Assembly: GCF_021654575.1 (NCBI RefSeq)
Contig: NZ_AP024488.1
Location: 4,611,501-4,675,500 of the forward strand
Length of the DNA stretch: 64,000 nt
Reading direction: 5' to 3'
Origin: Desulfoluna limicola
GTDB taxonomy: Bacteria > Desulfobacterota > Desulfobacteria > Desulfobacterales > Desulfolunaceae
Below the pieces are notes generated by a model. The model saw only the letters and a list, made by a program, of their open reading frames with translations. It did not search any database and was not told the origin of the DNA. Below are positions 1 through 8,898 of this stretch, piece by piece. Positions within the stretch are counted from its first letter, which is position 1, and the number at the start of each line of letters is the position of its first letter. Made by a program: the position numbers and the translations under genes.

Positions 1-123
1 CGATTCTAAGTAACCCTTTGCCCACCATCCCACCCATCTCACCTCGGCGATTTTCCGTTTCCATTTCGGAAACTTGCCACGCCCACAATTAACAACCGCC
101 CTGCTTGGTCGCACCCGCTTTGA

Positions 124-226
124 CCACGGGCGCAGCCCGTTGGTGAATGTGAGCGACCCGAAGAACGAGGGGCGGGAGCATTCGCAACCTGGGGTCCAGG
201 GGCTCAGCCCCTGGCCGCCGGAGGCA
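124..226. repeat. modular intergenic repeat, right arm (CAGGGG-hairpin type)
   Basis: This is a single complete arm of the window-wide repeat family, with its GCCGCCGGAGGCA tip pointing at the MEMO gene at 293. Going inward from the tip it holds a CAGGGGCT/CAGCCCCTG hairpin, then GCATTCGC, the loop-like GAAGAACGAGGGG and the CGGGCGCAGCCCG hairpin. Positions 1-123 hold nothing else I recognise. Confidence 0.75.
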
Positions 227-292
227 GGCTTTTTCTTCCCGAAAAGCCTGTGATATAATAACAATGATAAAAACCAGTCAGGAGGCGGGATT

Positions 293-1147
293 ATGGGTGT
301 AAGAAAGAGAGCGGCCCTTCGCGGGCAATGGTATCCGGAGAGCATGGAGTCCTGCCTTAAAGAGGTGGAGGGGTATCAAAAGGAAGGGTGGATGCACCGG
401 GCCGAGGGAGAACACTACCGGGCGGGGATCGTCCCCCATGCCGGATGGTTTTTTTCAGGCAGCATTGCCTGCCGGGTCATTGAGATCCTGGCCAGGGGAA
501 CCAAGCCTGACCTGCTGGTTCTTTTCGGCCACCACCTGAGGGCCTCCGACCCCACCAGCGTCATGACCGAAGGGACCCTTGAAACCCCCTTCGGGGACCT
601 TACTGTCAACGCAGACTTTTCCGAGGCCGTTTCCAAAGCCCCGTTCATTCGACAGGAAATGGGCCCCTTTATGGCCCCGGAAAACACATTGGAGCTTCAG
701 CTCCCCTTTGTCCGCTACTACTTCGGCAACATCCCCGTCTGCCTCATGGGGGTTGCCCCCAACACACACGCCGAAGCCACCGGTCAGTTCGTGGTCAACA
801 CGGCCAGGGACCTGGGCCTCACCCTGAAAATAATCGGATCCACCGACCTCACCCACTACGGCCCCAATTTCGGATTCACGCCTCAAGGCAAAGGCGAAGC
901 AGCTCGCACATGGGTTGATGAATCAAACGACCGTGAAGCCATCGACAAAATGATCGCTCTGGACGCGCCCTACTTCACCCACGAAGCCCTTACGCGGCAC
1001 AACGCCTGCTGTGCAGGCGCCGTCACTGCGACCCTCTCCGCAGCACAGACCCTGGGCAGCATCCAGGGCATCGAAATCGCCCACACAACCAGCTTCGACA
1101 AGAGCCCTTCGGACAGCTTCGTGGGCTACACCGGAGTGGTCTTCTAA
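293..1147 (+). CDS. MEMO-family protein (AmmeMemoRadiSam system protein B)
   Basis: A 284-residue protein of the MEMO/AmmeMemoRadiSam-B family, whose fold is related to extradiol dioxygenases. Visible family marks are PHAGWFFSG near residue 45, GHH near 80, the STDLTHYG segment near residue 184, a Cys in HNACCAG and the C-terminal SFVGYTGVVF. These His and Cys residues line the pocket where MEMO proteins bind metal. The start is set by an AGGAGG Shine-Dalgarno just upstream. In many genomes this protein is encoded beside an AMMECR1 protein and a radical SAM protein; neither is visible here, so it is either an orphan or its partners lie left of the window. The bacterial function is unknown. 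Confidence 0.88.
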   Translation: MGVRKRAALRGQWYPESMESCLKEVEGYQKEGWMHRAEGEHYRAGIVPHAGWFFSGSIACRVIEILARGTKPDLLVLFGHHLRASDPTSVMTEGTLETPFGDLTVNADFSEAVSKAPFIRQEMGPFMAPENTLELQLPFVRYYFGNIPVCLMGVAPNTHAEATGQFVVNTARDLGLTLKIIGSTDLTHYGPNFGFTPQGKGEAARTWVDESNDREAIDKMIALDAPYFTHEALTRHNACCAGAVTATLSAAQTLGSIQGIEIAHTTSFDKSPSDSFVGYTGVVF

Positions 1148-1152
1148 AGACG

Positions 1153-1190
1153 TGCCTCCGGCGGCCAGGGGATAATCCCCTGGACCCCAT
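1153..1190. repeat. modular intergenic repeat, short left arm
   Basis: TGCCTCCGGCGG followed by a CAGGGGAT/ATCCCCTG hairpin directly after the MEMO gene. The outer long hairpin is not recognisable. Confidence 0.6.
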
Positions 1191-1286
1191 ATGGCATCCA
1201 GTTCGCCTCGGGCTCGCTGGATGCGCTGCGGGTAAAATGGGTTAAAGCGTTGGAGCGGGTACGGTCGGTGTCATTGGTTCATTACT

Positions 1287-1319
1287 TAAACCGTGGAATA
1301 CATTTCCGCGGTTTTTTTT
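1287..1319 (+). terminator. Rho-independent terminator
   Basis: An 11-bp stem (AAACCGTGGAA with TTCCGCGGTTT, one G-T pair) around a 5-nt loop, followed by a run of T. It lies about 140 bp after the MEMO gene and probably ends its transcript. Confidence 0.75.
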
Positions 1320-1547
1320 ATCTGCAGTGCGTTGGATATGAGTGAGAGAGCAAGACCCGAGAATGAGAAGATTAGAAGGAAGTACCCAATAAGTCAGCCC
1401 TACAGGTATTCGCGACGACGTCCGCAGGACAACCCTTGTGGTTGACCGCTGCTTGAGTAGACAAAAGGATCAAAGCAAGGAAATACATTTAGCCCAATAG
1501 TGTTTACAATACCGTCAAAGTGGCAAATCCTGGCTACTCGGCTCAAG

Positions 1548-1600
1548 ATTGCCCCCGGCGGGCCTGCCGGAAGCAAATCTTTTGAAATGTTGGACAATCA
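1548..1600. repeat. degenerate modular repeat (CTTTTGAAA type)
   Basis: A decayed copy: TTGCCCCCGGCGGGCCTGCC followed by AAATCTTTTGAAATGTTGGACAA, matching the arm type seen near 19555 and 37020. The rest of the 690-bp gap between 1148 and 1839 holds nothing I recognise. Confidence 0.4.
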
Positions 1601-1839
1601 GCGCTTAAAGGCGAATCGCCAGCACTACAGATATTGTAACCCATATGCCTATGGCTTAACGAGCATGCCGCTCCCTTTAAAACCTGTTGGTCACCCACGG
1701 TTCATAAAACAAGGAAACAAAAACTAAATTCATTTTACTTCTTTATTGTTGCCAGTTGTCAGTTTTTTACTGTATTCCCTGTTTACTTTGTTTGCAGAAA
1801 TATTTTACGCAGATCTGTTTTAAAAGGGGTTGGTTATCA

Positions 1840-2955
1840 ATGTTCAAAAGGTTGAAGCGGTCTATTGGGGGTGTCATTTTTTTAATCCTGGGGTGCCAGT
1901 CTCTCCTGCTGTGCTCACCTGATGGGAGCGGCGTCGCTCTCCTCACCCTGACGACCATCTGCCTCACCCTGCTCCTCCCCGGGCTGCTTTACCTCTGTTT
2001 CAAGTCTCAGGAACTCGAGATCCGGAAGCCAGGCAAAGTCAGTCAGGACACCCTGGAAGAGGCACCATACCTATGGCCGGTGTTCAGGAAGGTGGTTGAA
2101 AACATGCCCGTCATGTTTGATGCCGTGGATGAAAACGGGGTGGTCCTTTTCTGGAACAAAGAGTGCGAACGGGTCACCGGCTACACCAGTGACGAAATTG
2201 TCGGCAATCCCAACGCGCTGGAACTCTTCTACCCTGATCCGGTCCAGCGCGCCAAAAACGTTGAAGAGTTCCTCGAGTTCAACGGCAGTTATCGTGACTG
2301 GGAAGTCGACCTTTTATGCAAAAACGGTGAAACACGTTCTCTTTCCTGGTCAAACACCAGCGCCAACGCCCCCATTCCGGGCTGGTACACCTGGGGTATC
2401 GGAGTAGATGTCACCCAACGCAAAAAAGCTGAACAGCAGCTCACAGAGCTTGCAACCCGAGACGAATTGACAGGACTGATCAACCGTCGCAAAATACTTG
2501 AAATCCTCACAAGTGAAATGGATCGTGCCGCACGCTACAACGCCCCCCTGACCCTGTGCATAGTGGACATCGATCATTTCAAGGAGGTGAACGATACCCA
2601 TGGCCACAATGCCGGAGATATCGTTCTGAAGCGCCTCGCCGATACCATCAGGAAAAAAGTCCGAATAACCGACAGTGTGGGGCGTTACGGAGGAGAAGAG
2701 TTCTGCATCATTCTCCCCCATACCACGACATCCCAATCCCGGTGTATCTTAGAGCGAATTCGCCAAACCATCTCATCCATGACCTTTATGCTGGATTCAG
2801 GCACCGAGACCAGCCTTACCATAAGCCTTGGCCAAGCCCAGTATCATCCTGAGATCAAAGAAATTCGTGAGTTGATCAACCTGGCAGACACCGCCCTTTA
2901 CCGGGCCAAGCAGTCTGGACGAAACAGGCTCTGCACCTCGGCGCCGGATCTGTAG
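1840..2955 (+). CDS. membrane-bound PAS-GGDEF diguanylate cyclase
   Basis: A predicted diguanylate cyclase of 371 residues, making c-di-GMP from two GTP at the inner membrane. Order: two hydrophobic segments (about residues 8-25 and 30-50), a PAS domain (about 70-190, including DENGVVLFWNKECERVTGY), and a GGDEF domain (about 210-365). The active-site signature is GGEEF, an accepted active variant. Five residues upstream is RITD, fitting the RxxD inhibitory site, so product feedback is likely. I chose the ATG at 1840, which has an AAGGGG upstream; an in-frame TTG at 1756 would add 28 Cys-rich residues but has no ribosome site. The PAS ligand is unknown. Confidence 0.88.
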   Translation: MFKRLKRSIGGVIFLILGCQSLLLCSPDGSGVALLTLTTICLTLLLPGLLYLCFKSQELEIRKPGKVSQDTLEEAPYLWPVFRKVVENMPVMFDAVDENGVVLFWNKECERVTGYTSDEIVGNPNALELFYPDPVQRAKNVEEFLEFNGSYRDWEVDLLCKNGETRSLSWSNTSANAPIPGWYTWGIGVDVTQRKKAEQQLTELATRDELTGLINRRKILEILTSEMDRAARYNAPLTLCIVDIDHFKEVNDTHGHNAGDIVLKRLADTIRKKVRITDSVGRYGGEEFCIILPHTTTSQSRCILERIRQTISSMTFMLDSGTETSLTISLGQAQYHPEIKEIRELINLADTALYRAKQSGRNRLCTSAPDL

Positions 2956-3084
2956 GGGCACCAGTATGGCGTTTCCAGGCAAAACCGCACATATTTAGGC
3001 GGCTTTCTGCGAGTTGATCAACTATTGCCTTTGATCAGGTTGCAAACAAACCAATATCATTTTTCATAACGACTCAGCCAACAG

Positions 3085-3256
3085 TGCCTCCGACCGCAAG
3101 GTGTGCAACCTTGAAAGCTGGTTTCGGATGCTTTTTGCTTCTCGTTCCTCGTGGCAAATCACATCCGCATTTGATTCGAGAGGAACCCTGCTCAAGTTGA
3201 GCAAACCTGTTTGTATAGCTTTTCAAAGGTTAGCCCCGGTAGAGCCGCCGGAGGCA
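3085..3256. repeat. modular intergenic repeat, paired arms (decayed)
   Basis: The left arm (TGCCTCCGACCGC, an AAGGTG/AACCTT hairpin, then GTTCCTCGTGGCAAATCACATCCGC) and a right tip GCCGCCGGAGGCA lie 170 bp apart. The tip is mutated, which suggests an older copy. The rest of the 2956-3474 gap is AT-rich and shows no gene. Confidence 0.6.
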
Positions 3257-3474
3257 TCAGCCGAATAGTTACATCATTTGTAAAGTGGATTTTTTGCTGT
3301 TCTTTTACATGTATTCGACAGCGTCAGGGTCCGAAGGAATTATTGACCTTATTGTTACGGTTATATATGTAATCATGCAATAATCATTTAAAATATGAGC
3401 AAAAGCATCTGATCGTGACAACTTGCTTGACTTATACAAACAATAAACTCACAAATTCACTATAGCTAAAAAAC

Positions 3475-4485
3475 ATGAGAACAGAGTCCATATTACTTGT
3501 CGATGACAATGAATTCGCCCTTAATGAACTTGCCAATGTTTTAAAATACATTGGTTTCAAAAATCTCAGCATCGCCAAAAATATCAACAATGCCCTTGGG
3601 CTAGCTGCGTCAAAATCTTTTCAATGCATTATAGCGGCATGGGATATGGAAAAAAAGTCTGGGTTGGATTTATTAAAAAAACTGAGAAATAACGATCGTT
3701 TTTTAAACCTACCCTTCTTTCTGACAGATTCGGCATACACAAAACAAAAAGTCATGAAAGCTGGCCTTGCAGGGGTTACAGGGCTTATTGTCACCCCCTA
3801 TGAAAAGCAAAATCTTGTTTCGAAAATGGAATCCATTTCTAAAATAATCGAGAAACCACTCTGTGAAGATGAGTTTAAAAGTATAGAAAAAGGAATGGAA
3901 CAGCTCGATAAGGGAAATTACAAGGAAGCCATTGTTACCCTTGATAAGGTTGTAAAATCCAATAAAAACGCCGAGTATTATTACAATATCGGGTATATCA
4001 GCATACTGAGTGAAAAATACAGCGAGGCCATTCCTGCATTTCAAAAAGCAACCCAGTTGGACAGTCTTTTTGCAAAAGCTTTTGAAGGTTTAGGCAGGGC
4101 TTACAATGCCCTTGGCCTGACGGCGAAAGCAAAACAGAACATGCAAAAAGCAGCAGACATTTACATGGAAAGGGGAATGGTTGAAGATGCAGAATCGATT
4201 CTCAATGATATCCTTGAGATAAACGCTGAATCCGTCAATATCTTTAATAGTCTGGGTGTGATCTACAGAAAAAAAGGCAACTTTGAGGCCGCCCTGAAAC
4301 AATACAAAAAAGCGCTCAAAATACACCCTGACGAAGTATATATACTTTATAACATCGGTAGATTATATATCGATTTGAAGAAACCGGAAAATGCTGTCAA
4401 ATTTTTTGAACATGCCCTCACCATCAAACCCGATTTCCAAGAGGCCAGAAAGACGCTTGAGGCCATCGAACTTGGACTGCTTTAG
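3475..4485 (+). CDS. receiver-domain protein with TPR repeats
   Basis: A 336-residue cytoplasmic protein. The N-terminal receiver domain (about 1-120) has the acidic pair D10-D11 and the phospho-acceptor position D57, with T84 in the switch position. The usual conserved Lys before the final proline is replaced by Thr107 (LIVTPYE), so phosphorylation chemistry or signalling may be altered. Residues 130-330 are a series of tetratricopeptide repeats, the likely protein-binding output; there is no DNA-binding or enzymatic domain. The gene is AT-rich compared with the window and converges with the HDOD gene. It may be part of a chemosensory or motility circuit, but nothing here fixes the partner. 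Confidence 0.8.
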   Translation: MRTESILLVDDNEFALNELANVLKYIGFKNLSIAKNINNALGLAASKSFQCIIAAWDMEKKSGLDLLKKLRNNDRFLNLPFFLTDSAYTKQKVMKAGLAGVTGLIVTPYEKQNLVSKMESISKIIEKPLCEDEFKSIEKGMEQLDKGNYKEAIVTLDKVVKSNKNAEYYYNIGYISILSEKYSEAIPAFQKATQLDSLFAKAFEGLGRAYNALGLTAKAKQNMQKAADIYMERGMVEDAESILNDILEINAESVNIFNSLGVIYRKKGNFEAALKQYKKALKIHPDEVYILYNIGRLYIDLKKPENAVKFFEHALTIKPDFQEARKTLEAIELGLL

Positions 4486-4532
4486 CCCTTTTACGGATAA
4501 GGACAGCGCGATTGGACGCAAGAACACAGGCC

Positions 4533-5573
4533 TTATGATGATGGTTCATCAAATAATACGCGGCACTCATCTGTGTTGATATCCAAATAAGATGAATTGT
4601 TTTTTATATTATTAATAACCCTCGTTAAAAGAATATTGATTGTATCGAGAACGGTATCATATCTGCCACGATACAATTGTATCAAACTTCCTAAGATTTT
4701 ATCCCGCTTCGGAGGGTCTGTAATTTGAAATCGAATATCGCAGATAACATTGCTCAATAAGGCCACCGTTCCCAATTGTTGAACCCGTGAAAGTTTAACG
4801 GCTGCCTGTGAGGGTTTCTCGGGCTTTTTCGTCTGCATGCTAAGTCTGATATTTTCAGGCAAGCCCCATTTCGCGGCAATACCAACCCCCAGTTCTTGGC
4901 TCGAAAAGCCTAAAAACAGTCGGAAAGCATTTTCATAGGACATCTTATTTCTCTTTGCAAATTGTATAATTGTCTCTCTTTGTTCCGGGAAATAATAGGC
5001 CATCAGATTCTCGCCAAGTCTATGAAACATGGCGCATATTAAAAATTCGTCAGAATTTGAAATCTTTTTAGCCATTGCAAGCTCCTTTGCAATAAGGCCA
5101 CTCATCAGAGTTTTCAGGGCAATCTGTTTGAGTTCTTCATTTCGGGAACTTCTTTGCATATGCTCAAAAAGCATGAGACTTGCAGCTGCCTGCTGAACCT
5201 GATCTGCTCCGAGAATAATCATAGCCTCTTCTACCGAAGACACTCCCCCTCGGCCAAATACCCCATAAAAAGAAGAGTTCACAAGCTTAATCAGTTTATT
5301 GCACAAAGCAAAATCTTTCATGAGCACGTTGGCAATATCTTTGGCTGACGCATATTTAAGATTTAATACTTTATTTATTTCAATAATCTGATTTGAAAAT
5401 GACGGAAAATCACCTTCTTTCTCCATTTTTCGAAAAACCATAGCCATCGTCTTTTCGGGTTTTGAACGAGAATTTGAATAGGCCGATCTCTCAGAAGGAT
5501 TTTCGGGACATTCCTGGGATTTAATATCAATAATATCAATATCAAAACCACGTTTCATTCCATTTGTAATCAT
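4533..5573 (-). CDS. HDOD domain-containing protein
   Basis: A 346-residue protein with an HDOD domain (HD-related output domain), about residues 50-260, preceded by a polar tail of about 45 residues. Recognisable stretches are KLIKLVNSSFYG, VEEAMIILGADQVQQ and the HRLGENLMAYYFPEQ helix region. HDOD proteins are HD-fold proteins that usually lack the metal-dependent phosphodiesterase motif and act as signalling scaffolds, often next to response regulators or c-di-GMP enzymes. That fits the neighbouring diguanylate cyclase and receiver-TPR genes. The two genes converge with only 47 bp between their stops. Lower GC than the housekeeping genes to the right. Confidence 0.82.
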   Translation of the reverse strand: MITNGMKRGFDIDIIDIKSQECPENPSERSAYSNSRSKPEKTMAMVFRKMEKEGDFPSFSNQIIEINKVLNLKYASAKDIANVLMKDFALCNKLIKLVNSSFYGVFGRGGVSSVEEAMIILGADQVQQAAASLMLFEHMQRSSRNEELKQIALKTLMSGLIAKELAMAKKISNSDEFLICAMFHRLGENLMAYYFPEQRETIIQFAKRNKMSYENAFRLFLGFSSQELGVGIAAKWGLPENIRLSMQTKKPEKPSQAAVKLSRVQQLGTVALLSNVICDIRFQITDPPKRDKILGSLIQLYRGRYDTVLDTINILLTRVINNIKNNSSYLDINTDECRVLFDEPSS

Positions 5574-5801
5574 CGGATTCTTACCTGTACATTAATGCTT
5601 TGACTAATTATTTTCACATAACCATCAAACAGTTACCAAATGCGGACTTAAAGACCACAACATAGAAATACTTTAATAAAGAGACGATGGGTGTAAGAAA
5701 CAGGCTGAAAGTGGGGGTGACCGATGGTCAAAAAAACACCATGTCATATGAAGGCATTTAGACTTATTGGTCAAAATCGCGATGCGTTTCGAAAAGAACG
5801 C

Positions 5802-5944
5802 TTACTTATTTTGAATAAACAACCAAAATAGCCACGACAAGAAAACAGACGAACAGCACTCGAAGATCCCACCACCATATGAGCCTTCGTATTCACTATA
5901 TTTGTCTTCATACACGAAGACCGTCATGATTACAAAAAAAACAT
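5802..5944 (-). pseudogene. small membrane-protein reading frame broken at a T8 run
   Basis: On the minus strand an ATG (5944-5942) sits six bases after a perfect AGGAGG, but after ATG-TTT-TTT-TTG it meets TAA. The break is at a run of eight T (5941-5934). With nine T the frame would give a 48-residue protein with a hydrophobic N-terminus, a Glu/Tyr/Gly-rich middle (EDKYSEYEGSYGGG) and a C-terminal membrane segment (SSVFLSWLFWLF). Without a shift, an in-frame ATG at 5927 gives 41 residues but has no ribosome site. This could be a real pseudogene, a phase-variable gene or a sequencing error. Function unknown. Confidence 0.35.
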
Positions 5945-6033
5945 AGAGACCCTCCTGAAGAAACCCCTCTGTTGAATGTTGCCTCCTGTGGACCTACTGG
6001 TAATTCGAACCGGAATCGCACCGGAAATAATGA

Positions 6034-6948
6034 ACCCAGCTGAAGGTTGTCTTACCGATAATTGAAAATTTAACCGTAACTGTTCAGACCAATAGTGCCA
6101 TCAGGGCATGTCGCTCAACATTTATTGCACGGACCCTGTTTTCATCTGATGGGGAGACATATGAACAGGTGGAAGAAGCTCTATGCGCAACCAACACTCG
6201 CGTAGGCGCTGTGCGTGAGTTGATCCACGAACTTGCCCGGAAAAGAGGCCTTCCCTGTGCTCCGCTGTTTCTCCTTGAAAAGTCTCCACAGGTGCCTGTT
6301 TCAGGCTGCAAGATCCACCTTGGCGTCCCCCCCCGTCATGATCCTCACCTCAGCTGCAATCAACGGTCTCTCCATGGTGGAGTTAAGATGGCTCGTGGCC
6401 ATGGAAATGTCCCGTCTTTACCGAGGAACGTCCAGGCTTTCTCATCGGGACCGGGCCATGATGGTAAGAAAGATTCTCTATTTCATGTTTATTCGTGTGT
6501 TTAAGACGATCTGGGCATTCTTGACAAGTGCTGAAAGTTCAGCGGAGTCCGGTTGCGACATTCGTGGCGTCTTGTGGCCGGCCTCTGTGTGTCGTTTTTT
6601 CTTTTTTCATACCCCCTGTTCAACTTATACAGGGTGACCTTCCCCTGGACCGTCGTGAAAGAGCACAGTTACGACCATGATATCATGGGCTGGAACCCTG
6701 GCCATGAGACCACCTTCACATACAAAGGCAAGCCCAGCACCACCTTGATGCAATTTAAAGACAGGCACATCGCAAATGTCCGTGTCGCCTTGGGTGACGC
6801 TGCGCCCCACACAGGCTTTGCCATGCTCCACACAGCGATTGCCCAGGGTGCGCCTGCTGACGCCGCTGACAACAGGTTTCTCTCGGGCAAATTCGGCGGG
6901 GTGGCATTACCCGACTGGATAAAGAGTCCGCTTAAATGTGAAGGATAA
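6034..6948 (+). pseudogene. broken gene with M48-peptidase-like fragment
   Basis: No single frame spans this stretch, but protein-like segments continue from one frame to the next. Frame 1 reads up to a run of eight C (6327-6334); frame 2 then gives VMILTSAAINGLSMVELRW followed by LVAMEMSRLYRG, which aligns with the M48 zinc-protease helix of form LxxVLAHELSH, but with the HExxH His residues replaced (MEMSR). Between about 6535 and 6600 the frame returns to 1, with a hydrophobic segment (VAGLCVSFFLFSYPLFNLY) and about 110 more residues ending at 6948. I read this as a decayed, non-catalytic M48-like gene. Low confidence; the family match rests on about 30 residues. Confidence 0.33.
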
Positions 6949-7094
6949 AGACAGATTTGGAAACGGCTGTAGATTCTCCGGGTCGGGGCCCCAGGGTGGG
7001 GGGGCCTTTCCGAAAAAAACCTCTGGCGGCAAGGCGCGCCATCTCGAAAGCCGGGGTGCGGCAAGATCACGGAGGCAGGAATGCGAGGGGAAAC

Positions 7095-7134
7095 AAAAAA
7101 GGCCCCTTCGATCTTAATCGAAGGGGCCTTTTAA
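7095..7134 (-). terminator. bidirectional Rho-independent terminator
   Basis: A perfect 16-bp stem (AAAAGGCCCCTTCGAT with ATCGAAGGGGCCTTTT) and 4-nt loop. Read on the minus strand it ends in a T run and lies right after the tRNA-Gln gene. Confidence 0.85.
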
Positions 7135-7141
7135 AATTAGG

Positions 7142-7215
7142 TGGCTGGGATGCAGGGACTCGAACCCCGATAGACGGAATCAGAATCCGTAGTCTTGCCA
7201 TTGGACGACATCCCA
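7142..7215 (-). tRNA. tRNA-Gln (anticodon CTG)
   Basis: On the minus strand the gene folds as a tRNA. The acceptor stem is TGGGATG with CATCCCA, then discriminator G and an encoded CCA. The anticodon arm is ACGGA-TTCTGAT-TCCGT with CTG at positions 34-36, and the T-loop is TTCGAGT. It lies downstream of gltX on the same strand, with a strong terminator after it, so the two may share a transcript. This pairing is notable because many Desulfobacterota charge tRNA-Gln with glutamate through GluRS and then amidate it with GatCAB. Confidence 0.93.
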
Positions 7216-7380
7216 GCAGACAACTCAATCGGTTGCGAGAGGTGTTATAGGTCAGAGCCCAATGTGAGTCAAGAAAAAAAAGCAGCTCTTAATGGCCTTT
7301 TTTTCACACCAGGACATAACCCCCTTGAACCGATAAAAATTTTCACACAAGCACCTGAAAAAAATTACGCACACGCCCCA

Positions 7381-7490
7381 AACGAATGCCGCTGCGCCTT
7401 GCCCCGAGGAATGAGGGGCAAGGCGCAGCGGCAATAAGCTTTCAAGGTGTTTTTCGCTACAGTGGCTTCGCCACCCTTGCCGCCGGAGGC
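7381..7490. repeat. modular intergenic repeat with perfect 18-bp hairpin
   Basis: The cleanest example of the long hairpin: positions 7388-7405 and 7415-7432 are perfect 18-nt reverse complements, and on the minus strand the 9-nt loop reads TCATTCCTC. It lies between gltX and tRNA-Gln, with the GCCTCCGGCGGC tip only a few bases after the gltX stop. Confidence 0.8.
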
Positions 7491-7497
7491 TCTTGCC

Positions 7498-8898
7498 CTA
7501 CCCGAGGTTGCGAATGTGCGCCACGGCAGCATCGATACGCGTCAGGGTCTCTTCCTTGCCGAGAACCTCGAGCATATCATACATATCGGGGCTGGCCCCG
7601 GTGCCGGAGACGGCCAGGCGCATGGGCATGGCCACCTTGCCGAAGCCGACCTCGAGTTTCTCCACGACAGCCTTGAAGGTCGCCTCAAGAGGCTCTTTGG
7701 AAAACTCGACCTCGGAAAGGGCCTCCTTCATGGCCAGGAGGACATCCACGGCTTCGGGCGTGAAGGCTTTCTTGGCCATCTTGGCGTCGTACTCTTTGAC
7801 GCCTTCAAAGAAGAAGCGGGCGTTCTCGGCCATGTCCACCAGGGTGCGGCTTCGGGGGGCCAGAGTCTTCACGGCCTTTTCGAGCTGAGCCCGGTCTTCC
7901 GCCACGATCCCAGCCTTTGCAAGGAAAGGCAGAAGGGCGTCGGTAACCTCCTCGGTGGGCTTGGTCTGAATGTGCTCATGGTTGATGGCCATGAGCTTGT
8001 CCTGATCGAAGACGCCGGGCGACCGGCCGATATTGTCCGGGGTGAACTTTTCGATGAGGTCTTCACGGGTGAAGAACTCCTGGTCCCCGAAGGACCAGCC
8101 CAGACGTGCCAGGTAGTTGATCATGGCATCGGGAAGAATCCCCATGTCCCGGTACTCGGTGACGCTCGTGGCGCCATGGCGCTTGCTCAGGCGGGCCTTG
8201 TCGGCACCCAGCACCATGGGAACGTGCCCATAGGTGGGGACCTCTTCGCCCATGGCCTGGAGAATCAAGAGCTGTTTGGGGGTGTTGTTGACGTGGTCGT
8301 CGCCCCTCAAGATGGTGTTCACCTTCATGGTGAGGTCGTCCACGGCCACGGCGAGGTTGTAAGTGGGCGTTCCGTCCCCGCGTTGGATGATAAAATCATC
8401 GAGTTCCGCGTTGGGAATGGAGATACGCCCTTTCACCATGTCTTCAAACGCAGTGGCACCGGCCAGGGGCACCTTGAACCGAACCACGGCGCCTTCGCTG
8501 GGGCCAAGGTTTCTCTCGCGGCACTTTCCGTTGTACTTGGGCTTCTCGCCTTTGGCCCGTGCCGTCTCCCTCATCTCATCGATCTCTTCGGGGGTGCAGG
8601 TACACCAGTAAGCATGCCCGTCCGCGAGGAGCTTCTCGATCACCTCTTTATAAAGGTCAAAGCGTTTTGTCTGGTAAAAGGGTCCCTGGTCCCAATCGAT
8701 CCCCAGCCAGTCCAGCCCGTCGAAGATGGCCTGAACCGACTCTTCGGTGGAGCGTTCCAGGTCGGTATCTTCGATGCGGAGGATGAAGGTTCCGCCGGTT
8801 TTTCGTGCGTAGAGCCAGTTAAACAGAGCGGTGCGCGCTCCGCCTACGTGAAGGTAGCCCGTGGGACTCGGAGGGAACCGCGTTATGATCTCACCCAT
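7498..8898 (-). CDS. gltX: glutamyl-tRNA synthetase
   Basis: A class I aminoacyl-tRNA synthetase of 466 residues, the usual bacterial GluRS length. The HIGH signature appears as HVGG (residues 17-20) after FPPSPTGYL, and the KMSKS loop as ARLSKRHGA. The Cys pair WCTC with a later GKC fits the zinc-binding insertion of many bacterial GluRS. The C-terminal anticodon-binding half is complete. Given the tRNA-Gln downstream, a non-discriminating enzyme that also makes Glu-tRNA-Gln is plausible, but this cannot be decided from the sequence alone. The gene ends almost at the start of a modular repeat. Confidence 0.96.
   Translation of the reverse strand: MGEIITRFPPSPTGYLHVGGARTALFNWLYARKTGGTFILRIEDTDLERSTEESVQAIFDGLDWLGIDWDQGPFYQTKRFDLYKEVIEKLLADGHAYWCTCTPEEIDEMRETARAKGEKPKYNGKCRERNLGPSEGAVVRFKVPLAGATAFEDMVKGRISIPNAELDDFIIQRGDGTPTYNLAVAVDDLTMKVNTILRGDDHVNNTPKQLLILQAMGEEVPTYGHVPMVLGADKARLSKRHGATSVTEYRDMGILPDAMINYLARLGWSFGDQEFFTREDLIEKFTPDNIGRSPGVFDQDKLMAINHEHIQTKPTEEVTDALLPFLAKAGIVAEDRAQLEKAVKTLAPRSRTLVDMAENARFFFEGVKEYDAKMAKKAFTPEAVDVLLAMKEALSEVEFSKEPLEATFKAVVEKLEVGFGKVAMPMRLAVSGTGASPDMYDMLEVLGKEETLTRIDAAVAHIRNLG

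Noticed and set aside
1400..1727. Short frames in both directions between the MEMO and GGDEF genes
   Set aside because: They overlap a degenerate repeat and each other; no protein-like pattern.
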